A stretch of DNA of 60,000 nt from Owenia fusiformis (Eukaryota > Annelida > Polychaeta > Sabellida > Oweniidae): positions 3,040,001-3,100,000 of the forward strand of contig CAIIXF020000001.1 of the NCBI GenBank assembly GCA_903813345.2, given 5' to 3'. Below, one piece after another: positions 1-12,200 of this stretch (positions are counted from its first letter, which is position 1; every line of letters starts with the position of its first letter). The notes below the pieces were generated by a model. That model was not told where the DNA came from and did no database searches. It saw only the letters and a program-made list of their open reading frames with translations. The position numbers and the translations under genes were made by a program.

Positions 1-1
1 G

Positions 2-774
2 GAAGTGGAACGTGTTGCTAAGAAACTGAAAGCAAATTGGAGAAATGACGTATACGTTCTTGCTCTTCCAAATAGACCTGATCGCGGGGACCCATTTAAG
101 AAACACGCGGCAGCAAAAAAAGGTATGTAGGCTGCATACCAGCATAAGATTAATACATTCTTGGAAATCCTCTGTTTGCATGAAGGTTAGCTATTAAAAA
201 TACTACCTATTTATTTGTAAAATGTGTTATAATTATTTAGACCTGTGTGCATATCATGTATAATGTTTACGTAATAAAAAAAACACTTTTGGTTAAATAA
301 CTAGTGCTGTTATCGTTCCAACAGCTATGTTACAATATGAGGCACTTGTAAGAAATACCATTACTGGCATCAAAACACTGGAACAGTTCAATGAGTTGGA
401 AAACATTGTGAAAGAAATCGTCAACAGAGTATGCGCGGCTGCTGATGGCATCTGTAAGTTATCATATACATAAGCTTAGTTGTTTACAAGATATTATAAG
501 GATGTCCCGTTAGTTACGTTGACATTGACAGTTCGCCAATTTTAAGTTTTCAACTATTTTTTAAATTTAACTTGTTTCTTCTGATCATGAATGACTTTGA
601 TATCCCCATTATCACTGTCATCGCTTTTGAACATTTACAAATATAATTCTGACTGTAGGTTATTTTTTTCATTCAGTATTTTTCAAAAATGCTATTTGTG
701 TTTTGTGAACTCTGTGATAACTTCAATATTCTTACTTTCCAGATCTGTCACCTCCATCAAAGGGTGTTAAATGA
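2..774 (+). CDS. 3' end of a VWA-domain gene, upstream paralog of the 6236-27423 gene (partial)
   Basis: Three exons are visible: 2-122 (donor GTATGT), 325-453 (acceptor TTCCAACAG, donor GTAAGT) and 743-774, ending in TGA. Position 1 is probably the last base of a splice acceptor, because the paralogous exon at 26485 starts at the same codon. The first exon encodes the beta-strand/loop around NWRNDVYVLALPN that follows the VWA metal site. The second encodes the C-terminal helix (EALVRNT, TLEQFNELENIVKE, RVCAAADG). The last adds a short proline-containing tail. The 43-residue second exon matches 27052-27180 at about 36 positions, with identical phase and exon length (129 nt), while the first exons differ more. 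The gene therefore looks like a head-to-tail tandem duplicate of the complete gene downstream. Its N-terminal domains lie outside the window, so whether it also carries a carbonic anhydrase domain cannot be seen. Confidence 0.85.
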
Positions 775-974
775 TTGGCTCGCGATAACATTGATGTAAC
801 ATTGTCGGGCAAGCGTTGTGTCATCCTTTATTACATGTTATGCAATTGTTTGTAACTGAGATTTTAAATACATATTTATTCTTAATTCTGTTTAGTTGTT
901 CACTGTTAACTCACAATTATTTTGGTATCTGTATGACAACCATTGTCTTTGATGTCTGGTATTATATATTGTGT

Positions 975-980
975 AATAAA
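975..980 (+). promoter_or_regulatory. Candidate polyadenylation signal of the upstream VWA gene
   Basis: AATAAA lies 201 bases after the TGA at 772-774 and about 195 bases before the next candidate start codon. It is the first canonical hexamer after the stop codon. The hexamer is common in AT-rich DNA, so this rests on position only. Confidence 0.45.
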
Positions 981-1174
981 TATGTACTGATTGTTGCTTG
1001 GGGCCATTTTATCCTCTTAGCTCCAAGTTAAGTTTCATTTGTCAGTGACCTCTGCCATTCCTTAGTTTTTTCAAATATCAAATCTCATTTCTATTGAAAA
1101 CAAAAATAACCCCTATCTGCACGGTGTGATACGACAAGGCAATTGGGCAAATTTTGTGGTAACGATAACAAAAA

Positions 1175-1929
1175 ATGGCGGACGGGAAAGACAGCATGTC
1201 CTCTTTTTCGCCTGTAGGCAAGATTCACAGGTAAGCTTTCCTTTTCAACTAGTTCCATTCGGTGATGCATATGTGAATGGTTATAAAGATTGAGTTAAAT
1301 CTGTCGTGTGGTCTACAAGAAGCAGAATATAAGCTGTAAACCTACCCGGCTGAGATTTCGAAGTTCATAATTTTTAGTCCTTTTTCGTGTTTTCTCAGTT
1401 GTGCCTCAGAGCCACTCAAAATACTAACTGTACGTAAACTGTGTATAAACAAGCCATAAAATGACAAATGCAGAACAGAAATGTGGTGAATATTGTAGAT
1501 AATATGGTTTCAATCGGAAGGTCGTTAGACAGATACGTATGTATTGCATGATTTTTTATGGACAGCAACGCATTGTATTAGTTTTACATTAGACGTTAGC
1601 GGACGGTTACATGCAAGTTCCTGTCAAGTCAAGGTCGCTAGATGGATAACTCTCTATGTGTGAACTACCTTTTTGTTTTCAGGACTCGCACGAGACGCTC
1701 TTGCTTGAGCCTCTATAGGGCAAGGAAAAAAATAGCGAAAGCCAATGAAAGTGAAAATGATTGTAATGAAGAGGCAAAGGAAGAAATTAGTAACAACGAA
1801 CAGGCGACGGAAAAAAACAACTCCAAATTAATTGATGATGTCATGAGTGACATATATTACCAGAGGCTATGTTGTGGTGGTAAATCAAAATTACATTACA
1901 CTTCGAAAGTCGTATTAGTTAATGCTTAA
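1175..1929 (+). CDS. Possible small two-exon gene, function unknown
   Basis: Exon 1 is 1175-1230 (ATG in context AAAATGGCGG, donor CACAG/GTAAGC). Exon 2 is 1683-1929 (acceptor TTTTTGTTTTCAG). The phases match (56+247 = 303 nt), giving 100 residues. The N-terminus begins MADGKDSMSSFSPVGKI. A basic stretch follows (RTRTRR, RARKKIAKA), then an acidic Glu/Asn-rich segment, then LIDDVMSDIYYQRLCCG. The basic-then-acidic layout would suit a small nuclear protein, but I recognise no family. A GTGGTG/GTAAAT site near 1880 could instead be a donor leading to further exons, in which case the C-terminus given here is wrong. The good ATG context, strong splice sites and biased composition support coding. 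No homology claim is made. Confidence 0.45.
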
Positions 1930-4900
1930 ACCTTTTACTATAGCTGAAATATAGTGACATAGCAGAATTCTATATATTGGTGTTAAAATTGAGAATTATT
2001 TATATCGTTGTTAAAACGGACTTACAGTCAAATCTCTTTTTTTAGATTTCTCAGATGTTATCTATTTATGCATTATTTCTAGCAGCTTTTATTCTTCAAG
2101 CTAGGTTCAGGTTATATAGAATATATCAATCTATATGAGACTTGAGGTGGACTTGCTGGGAAATCAGTTCATATCAAGGTCAAGGTCAAAATCTAGGACA
2201 AATCAAAGTTAGCCCAGGGCTGAAATAGCAAATTTGATATAGAAAATCTTACGCACTGAACGATATCACTTTTCCCGGGAAACATAGCCGGGCGGATAAT
2301 GTCATTATTGCCCGACTAAAGTCATTAACGCCCGACACAATATTGCTCACGTCAATATAGCAATTTAAATGCCTTCTCAACTAGTACTAAAACCCCTAGA
2401 ACAGCCCCTGCAAGGTGGTAATAATACGATTTCATCTATTATAGCTTACAAAACTCAAATCCGGTTGAAAAACATTTCAATTTTGGATCACAAGCGATAT
2501 GAAATGATTCGGTGTTACATATATGAACGAGGTTCGCGTAACTGTCTATCAATTTTTGGCGTATCCGCAAATTCAAAATACATTATTATGGCTTGAGTAG
2601 AACATATTAAGTGGTTTACAATGCTAAATTGGCTTTGTATTATCGTATGTAGGTTACATTTATATACACCAAGGTTGTTGCGCAATGTAGAGCATGTCCT
2701 AACGAGGAAAAGAAACAAATTACTAAATTTTATGAAATTTTGAAATTCAAACTCGACAGTTTTTCGCTTATTTCATGTTATCCATGGGCGTCGATTTGCA
2801 AAGACTACGTTCAAAATAAACATTACTGAATGCATCACCGAATGCGACGCTTACATAAATCTTTCATGCTTTTATTGATACGCAGTAGTAGAAAATAATG
2901 CACCTACCTTAGCTTTCTGTTTCATCGTGGCCATTTTATTGGATAAATCAGTGATCGTATTCGACTAGCCTCGTTTTCAGAGGTGGCGTATCCGTCATGC
3001 TATAACACCGTGATCTGGGTTCAAACAATATCTTTTATATTCTCCAAAGTATAATTTGACATTGAATTAGATATTGTAAATCTGAAAATAATTTGACAAT
3101 GAATTAGATATTGTTACAGACCCATTACGAGTAAGTAAAATATGCCTCAAACGGTGTTGATGTTAATTTGACGGCTTGTGATACCAGAGATAAGAAAATG
3201 TTGAGCTTATTTTGAAAACTGTTTCTTAAAATGATATTCAAACGCTACCTGCATAGTATGATGCATTTGGTGATGCGATCTTAGATGCAGATGATTTAAG
3301 ACACACCAATCATATTTGTAGAGTCACATGATAGAAGATGATTTGTTAGAATAAATGAATACACCTTATACTTATTACTTAGTGGTCGCGCCGATTTTAA
3401 ATGGTCGGTAAAGATGACCCACGACGACTGAAAAAAAGATTTTTAAGTCTTTTTACAGTACACGGCGATGATTATTCCAGATTCTATGCTGTTTAGTTTT
3501 AGAAGTTGATCTAATATTGTCAAAATGTCTATATAATTCTTGATCAACGACGCATAAAAATGTGCATGTACACGGACATGATATGATAAAAGACCGCATT
3601 GTTTCACATGTATGAAGAAATAAAACAAGGGTTTATTCATTTATTTTAATGCAGTTTGACAATAAATCCGCTTTTATTTAGAAAAATAGGACATATTTAA
3701 GTGCAGTTTTACGAGGTTAAAATCAGTACGCAATATGTCAAGGATTAGTAAAATGCCACAAATGATGTACACTAATATATCGACAGTTGGTCACTGAACT
3801 TAAAACAACGAGGCTTGATCAGCAAATGTTGGTCATTATGATTGATAAGTTCACTGTCGGAAGCAATGATCCGGTATATGTAAAAATCATATAATCCCTT
3901 TCCTCGTTGAAGGCTATAAACGTTTAATATTTATTTAGATATTATATTTATTGAGACAGATGAAACCACTTGGTTCAAGTGATCTTATCAATTCATCAGA
4001 TGAATTAAATGATATTTGTAAATATCATGTAGGCTAGATAGATGATAATCTCGATATAAGCAAGCAGATAAATAGAGTTTGGGATATTGTTGCTTTGCCT
4101 TCAATTCCTTATGAGTGATTTTACTCCAGGTTGTTTCTTGTTCTTGCTGCGTTTTGAACACGTTTTGACACGTTAGCTACTTACAAAAGTGCACACATCA
4201 CCTCTCCAAAAGAAATTTCTGTGTGACAAGCGTTAATTGGGGCATTACATTTTGAAATAGTAGCCTGGACAGAATGATTAATCAATTTCTTAAAAAAAGT
4301 TTCATTTATCGATAATCTTTCTACTTTAATCATTCCTAATTGTATTCATTTTGAGTTTTACAATTTCATGGCTAATCAATATTAAAGTGAAATGTTGTCG
4401 AACTTAATTTTCCTCTCTCATTAGACCTTTTCTTGCAATTGGTTGTCCTTGCCCCCCCCCCTCCCATGTCTTATTTGCATGTTTGCTAATTAAACAATAA
4501 TTATCCAACCCATTAGACGTGCTTCGATGTGCTTTAAGGGTACCTAACGGGGATGTCTGTCTCATTTTGAATCTTGAAATATTTTATCTAAAATATGATC
4601 CATATGATTGTATCAAGGATTATATATAAAATAGAAATCTTTATGCGTCTAAAGGAAGTAAATTAAGGGATAGAGGGTGTTGCCAATGTTACCCAGATAT
4701 CGTATCACATATTAAGATCTAGATGCGGACATTTTCTTAAGCTTTTTCATTTTTGCGGGATAAATTCGCATATCAACTATGAAATCAAAATTATTTAGAA
4801 AAAGTAGGTTTGAAAATCCATTAAACGCAGAGAGAAATCCGACTTGTTCTGGTACGGCTACTATGTACCTGTGTTGAAAGCAAATAAAATCTGACCACTA

Positions 4901-6234
4901 GACCGTAGTAGCAATTAGTTAACATAGCTATTTACACAATGACATCTTGTATAATTAATGATTATTGTATTGCAAATCGAAAGTACTTGTCCGGTGAAAA
5001 AGCTCGAACGCAAAAGTACATGATGATTACAATTGAAAACTTAAGTCGGGAACTTCACTGAAAATATATTTGATGATGTTGTAGCATAATTATATCCAAA
5101 AGGAAATGTTTCTGAAACAAAAATGGTTGATATTATGAAAATTCAAATTCAATAATGCAATTGGGGGTCTTGGTGAACTATGACATCAACGTCTATTTGA
5201 ATTGTTATCTTGGCAAAAAACAACAAAAACACAATTGTATTTTGTGACTCGGAGATACATGTGGCAGCGGAAAATAGCATCGGGAATTTTCCTTGGTATT
5301 CTGACTAAACTTTCGTGAAATGGTTGTATGCATGTTATTTATTTTGTAATAGTTATACATGAAATTAAAAAAACATCCATCTTCCGTATGTAATGCATTG
5401 GGTGAAAGACCCTTTCTCTGACAGCCAGTTTAAAAATGATGTCATTTTGGTTCATATTGTTTAGCCAACGTTTTACAGAAAAAAATTAATTTATTTGCAT
5501 TTTAACCATTTTTTGCCTCGCCTTTCTGAGATCCTTGCTACGTTTGATCTGACTGTGTTAATTTCAGTAATCAAGCCCCTCATACTATGTAATACTTAGT
5601 AAACATTTTACACAGACTCCTAATTTTCAATAAATTGTATGTGGTTGAAATGTTTTAGAGAGTATTTTAATCGAATATAGTCAAGAATTTAAAAACAAAT
5701 TGACAAGTAATTAATTTATTAGCGATTTATTTAAGGTGATAAAACGTGTAATTTTGAAATTCTTTGTATCGATTTACATTGACTTGTTTATTACTGTTAT
5801 TGTGATTGGTACTGGTATTAAGCTAATGGCATAAAAATCGTTGGAATGCCAAGATAAAATACATCAAATGATAAATTAACATCACAGCCTGACAATTCAT
5901 GCACAAACACCATTAGTATATATATGTCAATTAAGTCAATCCAACGTTATTAATAGATCTGTAAAATAACCCTGATTATCTTATTTTACTTTTTGTATCC
6001 AGAACCTTCATTACTAACACTCAGGGATCGCTACTTATTTACGTGTAAGTTTTTTATTGCATATTTCAAAACAATGTTAACAGACCATCTTGATGTAATA
6101 CATTTATTGATATTCTGCGCAATTAAACAATTGTTTATAGAAACAATAACAAACAATTATAACTTAGTAAATCTGAGTAAAAGTAACTTTAGAGGGAAAA
6201 GAAAACTATAATTCTTTTTTTTTTTTTATTTCAG
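1930..6234. other. Intergenic and 5' region, no gene seen
   Basis: About 4.3 kb of AT-rich DNA with only short chance ORFs. It contains AAGGTCA-type sequence near 2177-2190, a 37-bp duplication at 3053-3115 and a C-run near 4451. The coding start at 6236 is preceded by a long pyrimidine tract and TCAG ending at 6234, so at least one untranslated 5' exon of the carbonic-anhydrase/VWA gene must lie in this stretch. I could not place it or a promoter. Confidence 0.5.
3053..3115. repeat. Direct duplication, period 37 bp
   Basis: The segment starting AATTTGACATTGAATTAGAT at 3053 recurs with one mismatch at 3090. It is a simple local duplication with no coding content. Confidence 0.7.
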
Positions 6235-6235
6235 T

Positions 6236-9200
6236 ATGATATTGTTAATATTAGCTGTTTTACCGTTAGTTAATAGCCAAGGTACGTTCTACTTAGAGTT
6301 TCATTCAACATTTATATACAATATTGACCATAAGAGATCATTAGCTATTGAGTATATGATCAAACCAAATTATAACAATACTTTATTTCCGTTAAAACAT
6401 AATCCGTATATACCGTATATGTTTTTTATTTATTAATTTATCGGAATAATGTTAAATAAAAAGGCACACAAAAATAAATATTTGTAGTGCACATATAGGT
6501 TTAAAATTAACCCTTAATGTTTTTGCCATTCACAGGATGGAACTATGGCAGTTTAGGTAAGTTGTTATTCAAATTTATTTAAAAGACAATGGTTTCTAGG
6601 AGACAAAACAATTTTCTTAAGTAAGTTAGCATTATTCAGATCATATACCTGGTATGTTCTCCTCCCAAGATAGACAGATTACGGCTATATAACTGTAATA
6701 CTATATAATTTGACACTCTCTTCAACTGCAGGACCAGTTACATGGGCAGATAACTTCCCGCAATGTGGAGAGGCGAACCAGTCCCCCGTTAACATAGATA
6801 TTGGCGCCGCAGAATATGACTCGAGCTTAAATGCGTTCGGATTCCGTAACTTTGATAAAAAAGCTAATAATGAACTTGAAAATACAGGGACTACTGGTGA
6901 GTATAACCGAAACAAACTATTATATTGATATGCTGTAATATTAATTCGAGTCTAAATATGCTGATGCTAATAAATAACCAAGACTTACGATAATAAGAAA
7001 GGACCATTTTCGGTTTGGAGAATGACGTTCATCGGTAGATTGAAATGTGATATTTTGAATATTTAAGATTTGATTATGGTGATATTTTTATTTATTTCAT
7101 AAAACATATATTAGCGACCCCCCCCCCCCCTCAATATTTCACGTGTAAAAGTCCAATAGACGAAAATCCCAATTTTGGACTTTGAGGTCATTCCTTACGG
7201 TCAAGGTCAAATGTCAAGGTCAAAATGTTGACCTAATTTACTCTATCTGAGTACAGTGTAATACAATGGTTTTTGAACTTTTTGACCTTTTCAAGGTCAC
7301 CCAGAGATCGGATTCCAAAACCGGAAGCATATTTGGAATCGGGCGCTTCTATACTTTATATTTCCTTGGAATCGGGCGCTTCTATACTTTATATTTCCTT
7401 AGAATTAGGATCCAGGTCATACTTTTAAATTATGTCCCACTGGGGTGCCCCATTTTTCAAAGAGGGTCACCCAATTTAAAAACCAGGAATATTTGTGAAA
7501 TGAGAATTGTGAGGAATGGCATATGCAAATTTTGGGTAAAAAATAAAAATTGTTGCTCCTTGTAGGTACAAAAATGTAGAACAATGCTCCTTGTACCGAG
7601 AAATCGAGGCAATATACAAGAAAAAATCCTATTAAAACTATAAGAAAAAGAGTAAAACCAATAGAATGCCAGTTACCTCGATAACAGCATCTAATTAAGT
7701 CTTACATATTCAAAAGATCACATTTCAATCTACTCTTGGAGACTGGATTTTATCTATCCCACATCATTTGAGACTGAATGCTCTATCTTGTATGAGTACT
7801 TGTATCTACAACAATTTTTGAGGTTATGAGTATTGGCTATCAATTGGCTATTAATTTCTAATTTTTTCTTGACTGGTATGCACTTAGAGTTTGCTTTTTC
7901 TTGCTAAGTTCCATTACAACTTTTGGTCCTTTCCCTTTTGGCACTAGTGCTTATATATCTATACAAAAATCAAAATTGTTGGCGACAATGATAACGTCGA
8001 AATAATCCGATGAAATCCATTCTCCAAACCGAGAATGGTCCTTTGAATGTAATTTACGTAGCCCTGATACATTTTCGTTACAATGGAGTCCTTGTGATTC
8101 CAACAATGTTTTAAAACTACACCTCTTCAATTTATGATATCTGTGCGATAAATATGTATAAATCATGATAATTTTGGGTATCAATAATGTTGAAATCGGT
8201 TTTACCACAATAGCAAGAATGTTGCTTGGGGAGAATAAAGGAGTTTTCCTTTACAATGGCGGACTGGATGGCAGATATATCACAGAGGGGTTCCACTTTA
8301 GATGGGGATCTGATCACACAATCAACGGTCGTCAATTTCCACTTGAGGTAAACACCGGTTCCTATTCCACTGGTGTTAAAACACGAATATACCATGAGCA
8401 CATGCTTTGAGCATCCGCGTTGTTTGAACCTACCGCCAAGCACACTTATACATTAAGACCCCTTACACAGTCATGATACCGCCGAGCAAGCTCATTGCAT
8501 CATCGGGTCTGCTTTACCCCCGTGTATTCTACGGATTCATGTGATTAAATGCATTTCCATTATTTGATAATAGCACCTGCTTCATGGGTGGCAAAACTGT
8601 CTACATCTTTGAAGCTATGCAAGAACTTGTTTTACAAACTAGATCGTAGTTTTGGATATTGTCGGATCGTTGTCATAATTGAAATATAATGATGCTTTTT
8701 TGTGAAGCAATTGCGTATTTTTGCACCTGTGCTTATATATTCATACTTTTTTTTAAATTTTAGCTGCACATTGGGAGTTATAGTGCGAAATTCGGAACCT
8801 TTATGGAAGCGATTGGTGCTTCGGCCACCGAACCAGATAGCGTAATGGCCATGGCCGTACTTTTTGAGGTACACATACACTTTGTCATTTCAAACAATTT
8901 TTTGTTCAACTGGGCCGAAGGTAATGCTTAGAATCTTTTTCAAAGTGTGTCAACAATTTATCCTTGATTGAACAGCGTAAATGTCAACAAAAGACGTTGC
9001 TGTCTGACGAAGTAATCAGAAATAGTAAATAACGGTCAATGCTGTCCGGGCCAATATCAGTTCCAATATGATATATGTCCTTCCAGATATCACCCAACGA
9101 TAACGTAGCCCTGGAGCCAATTGTGAATGCACTCGGACAAATACAAACTGCAGGTATGGACATCATTTGGTTACACATTAAATATATACTAGATAAAGTA

Positions 9201-12200
9201 TATCGGATGTCCATAAAAATGAGACACTTTTGACAAATATTTACTCGGCAACTGATGAACCAAATTTAATTCGTACAAAGTAGCCCAGGAGTATGATTGG
9301 CAAGGAACAAATAAATGAAAAAGATCAAATAAATTGTATGTAAATACTAAGAAATTCAAAGTAGCACGTCAAAAAAAGATCCCATACAGAGCAACGCAAT
9401 GAGAACTTCATAGCGGCGTTTGTACCGAAAATGGGAAGCAATTTAACAAGTAATTTCTCAGCAATTGATGAGCAAAATTATTTGAAAACCTTACTTTAGG
9501 ATATCTTCTGCCAATCCTATGAATATATAAGAGATTTTTTACATTATTTGGGTGTTTTTAAATTAAAGACAGTATGTCAAAATAACCAATAGCCTATCAA
9601 TGTAAAAGTCACTTATCAATCCATTTCAATGCAAAAATACTTTTCTGTTTTTGAATATTTGGGAAGAATGAAACGAATTGATTAGACATGACTCGCAGAC
9701 AAACTGTTTTGACTGACTGACAGATGCTATACTACGGAAAGCGAAAGGGGATATACCGCAGAATTTAAAATTCAATGGAGTTTTAACATGGGAGTGATAT
9801 CACACACCGCGGCCCGGTCAGATATATTTTTTTGCGCACTTTATTTATTTAATTCACTTTGCACAACGCGCCCCTGTAATTCATTCAGTGCGCAATTAAA
9901 AATTGTTTATGAGTGATATCGCACACCGCGGCCCAGTAAGATCGATTTCTGCGCACTTTATTTATTAACATACTCAAAATATCGCGCTGAAGCTTGTATA
10001 TGCTTGCGCGATGTAATTATAGTTTTCTGTTAATAAATGCCCAACAAGAAAGGGTAGCACAACGAATTCAACTTTTTTCGAAAGACTGCAGACTTGACCT
10101 GCGAAATTGTAATTTTGGATCACAGTGATGCCTCTAGAGAGGATATCTATGAGAATTACAGATTATAGTGCGCAGAATTATAAAGTCAAACTGACCTAAA
10201 AATGGCAGTACACGGTGTACACTGCCATCTTTCAATAAAGTAACTACAGACCTTCGTATACAAAATACCAGAATGATTGATGTAATACCTGTATACCATT
10301 TCTTCTGGGAGAAGGAAAGTTCCTATATGTATTCCATGGCCGTAGCCAGGGGGCCTCACCCCCCTCCCCCTTGCCAAATATTCGTTCAAAATCATGCAGT
10401 TTTTCACCATTCTTAGCACTTTTCGCATGATTTTTTTGCCATAACTGTCAAAAAACTCCCCCCTCTTGGCAAAATCTCCCCCTTGGTAAAACCACTCCCC
10501 CAGGTTAATCCAGGATACGGGTCTGTATTCTTAGACGAGATTGTTCAAGAACATAAGGTAGACATAAGTGCCACCTGTTAAAAGCTAGGAGATCTTTTCT
10601 AAGTTATTAAGTCATCAATCAGCAGACTGGTAATTGTATCCCCCACCCACTTCAAACTCCATACACTAACATACTATTACAATTTTATCTGTGTTTATTT
10701 GACTGTAGAAGGTGTACATTCATAGCATTGAATTGCATTTCATTGCATTGTATTGTATTGTATAGCACATCATTGTATTGTATTGTACTGCATTTTATTG
10801 TATTGCACTGCATTGTATTGTATTGCACTGCATTGTATTCTATTGCATTATATTGTACGGAAAGCTATAGGGGACATGCGCATAATTCAAAATCGAATGG
10901 AGTTTTAACATGGGAGTGATATCACACACCGCGGCCCAGTCAGATAGATTTCATCGCGCACTGAATGAATTACAGGGGCCGCGTTGTGCAAAGTTAATTA
11001 AAATAAAGTGCGCAGAAATTCCGGCATTCAGTGCGCGATGAAAAAATGATTATCTGTGAATAAATAACGAATAAAAATTCGTGGCACCACGAATTTGATT
11101 TTTTTCGAAAGACTGCGGAGTGAACCAGCGAAATGACAATTTTGGATAATATTGATGGCTCTAACAAGGAGAACTTTGAAATTTCCCGATTCTACCGCGC
11201 AGCACATCCAGGACCATGATGCGCACTTTTATCAGATTCGTTTCTAATATGGTTTCAAAGATAATGTTCATTAAAAGAGGGCGTATGCATACAGATTACA
11301 CATGGCGTTATGTTGAAGTGACCCTTGCAAAGGGTTCCATTGAAAATATATTATTTTGGGCCATTTCATATCTTTTAATTGATATTGTATAAAATATTTT
11401 CAATGTTTGAAAATTATAATCTTATAAATAACATTTTATGTAATAAAACTGTAACGAAATGGTAAATACGGAATATGATGCAATACAATGCAGTGCAATA
11501 TGATGTTATACAATGCAGTGCAATATGATGCAATACAATGTGGTGCAATATGATGTAATACAATGCGGTGCAATATGATGCAATACAATGCAGAGCAATA
11601 TGATGCAATACAATGCAGTGCAATATGATGCAATACAATGTAGTGTAATATGATGCAATACAAAGCAGTGTTATATGATGCACAAAATGCAGTGCAATAT
11701 GATACAATACAATGTAGTGCAATATAATACAATAAAATGCAGTGCAATACGATGCAATACAATACAGTGCAATATAATGCAATACAATGCAGTGCAATGC
11801 AATACAGTGCAAAACAATGCCGTGCAGTGCAATACAATGTAGTTCATTTCAATACAATGCAGTGCAATACAATGTGGTACAGTGCAATACAATGCAGTGC
11901 AATACATCGCAGTTCAATACAGTGCAATACAATGTAGTGCAATGCAGTGCAATAAAATACAATGCAGTGCAATACAATACATCGCAGTTCAATACAGTGC
12001 AGTGCAATACAATACAGTGCAATACAATACATCGCAGTTCAGTGCAGTGCAATACAATTCAGTGCAATACAATACATCGCAGTTCAATAGAGTGCAATAC
12101 AATGTAGTGCAAAGCAGTGCAATAAAATACAATACAGTGCAATTCAATACAATGCAATACAATACAATACAGTGCAATACAAAACAATGCTGTGCAATAG

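Larger units (their letters stand above)
6999..8045. mobile_element. Foldback insertion in intron 3 (about 1.05 kb, TIR about 30 bp)
   Basis: AAGGACCATTTTCGGTTTGG near 7001 is repeated in inverse orientation near 8020-8046 (ending GAGAATGGTCCTTT). A second inverted pair lies inside, near 7040-7070 and 7705-7735. No transposase is seen. The element lies between carbonic-anhydrase exons 3 and 4. The exact ends and target duplication were not resolved. Confidence 0.55.

Noticed and set aside
8132-8443. Minus-strand ORF of 103 codons
   Set aside because: It is the antisense shadow of carbonic-anhydrase exon 4.
10186-10428. 80-codon ORF repeated at 13012-13254
   Set aside because: It lies in module A of the transposon and recurs only because the module is repeated; frame and start vary between copies and no domain is seen.
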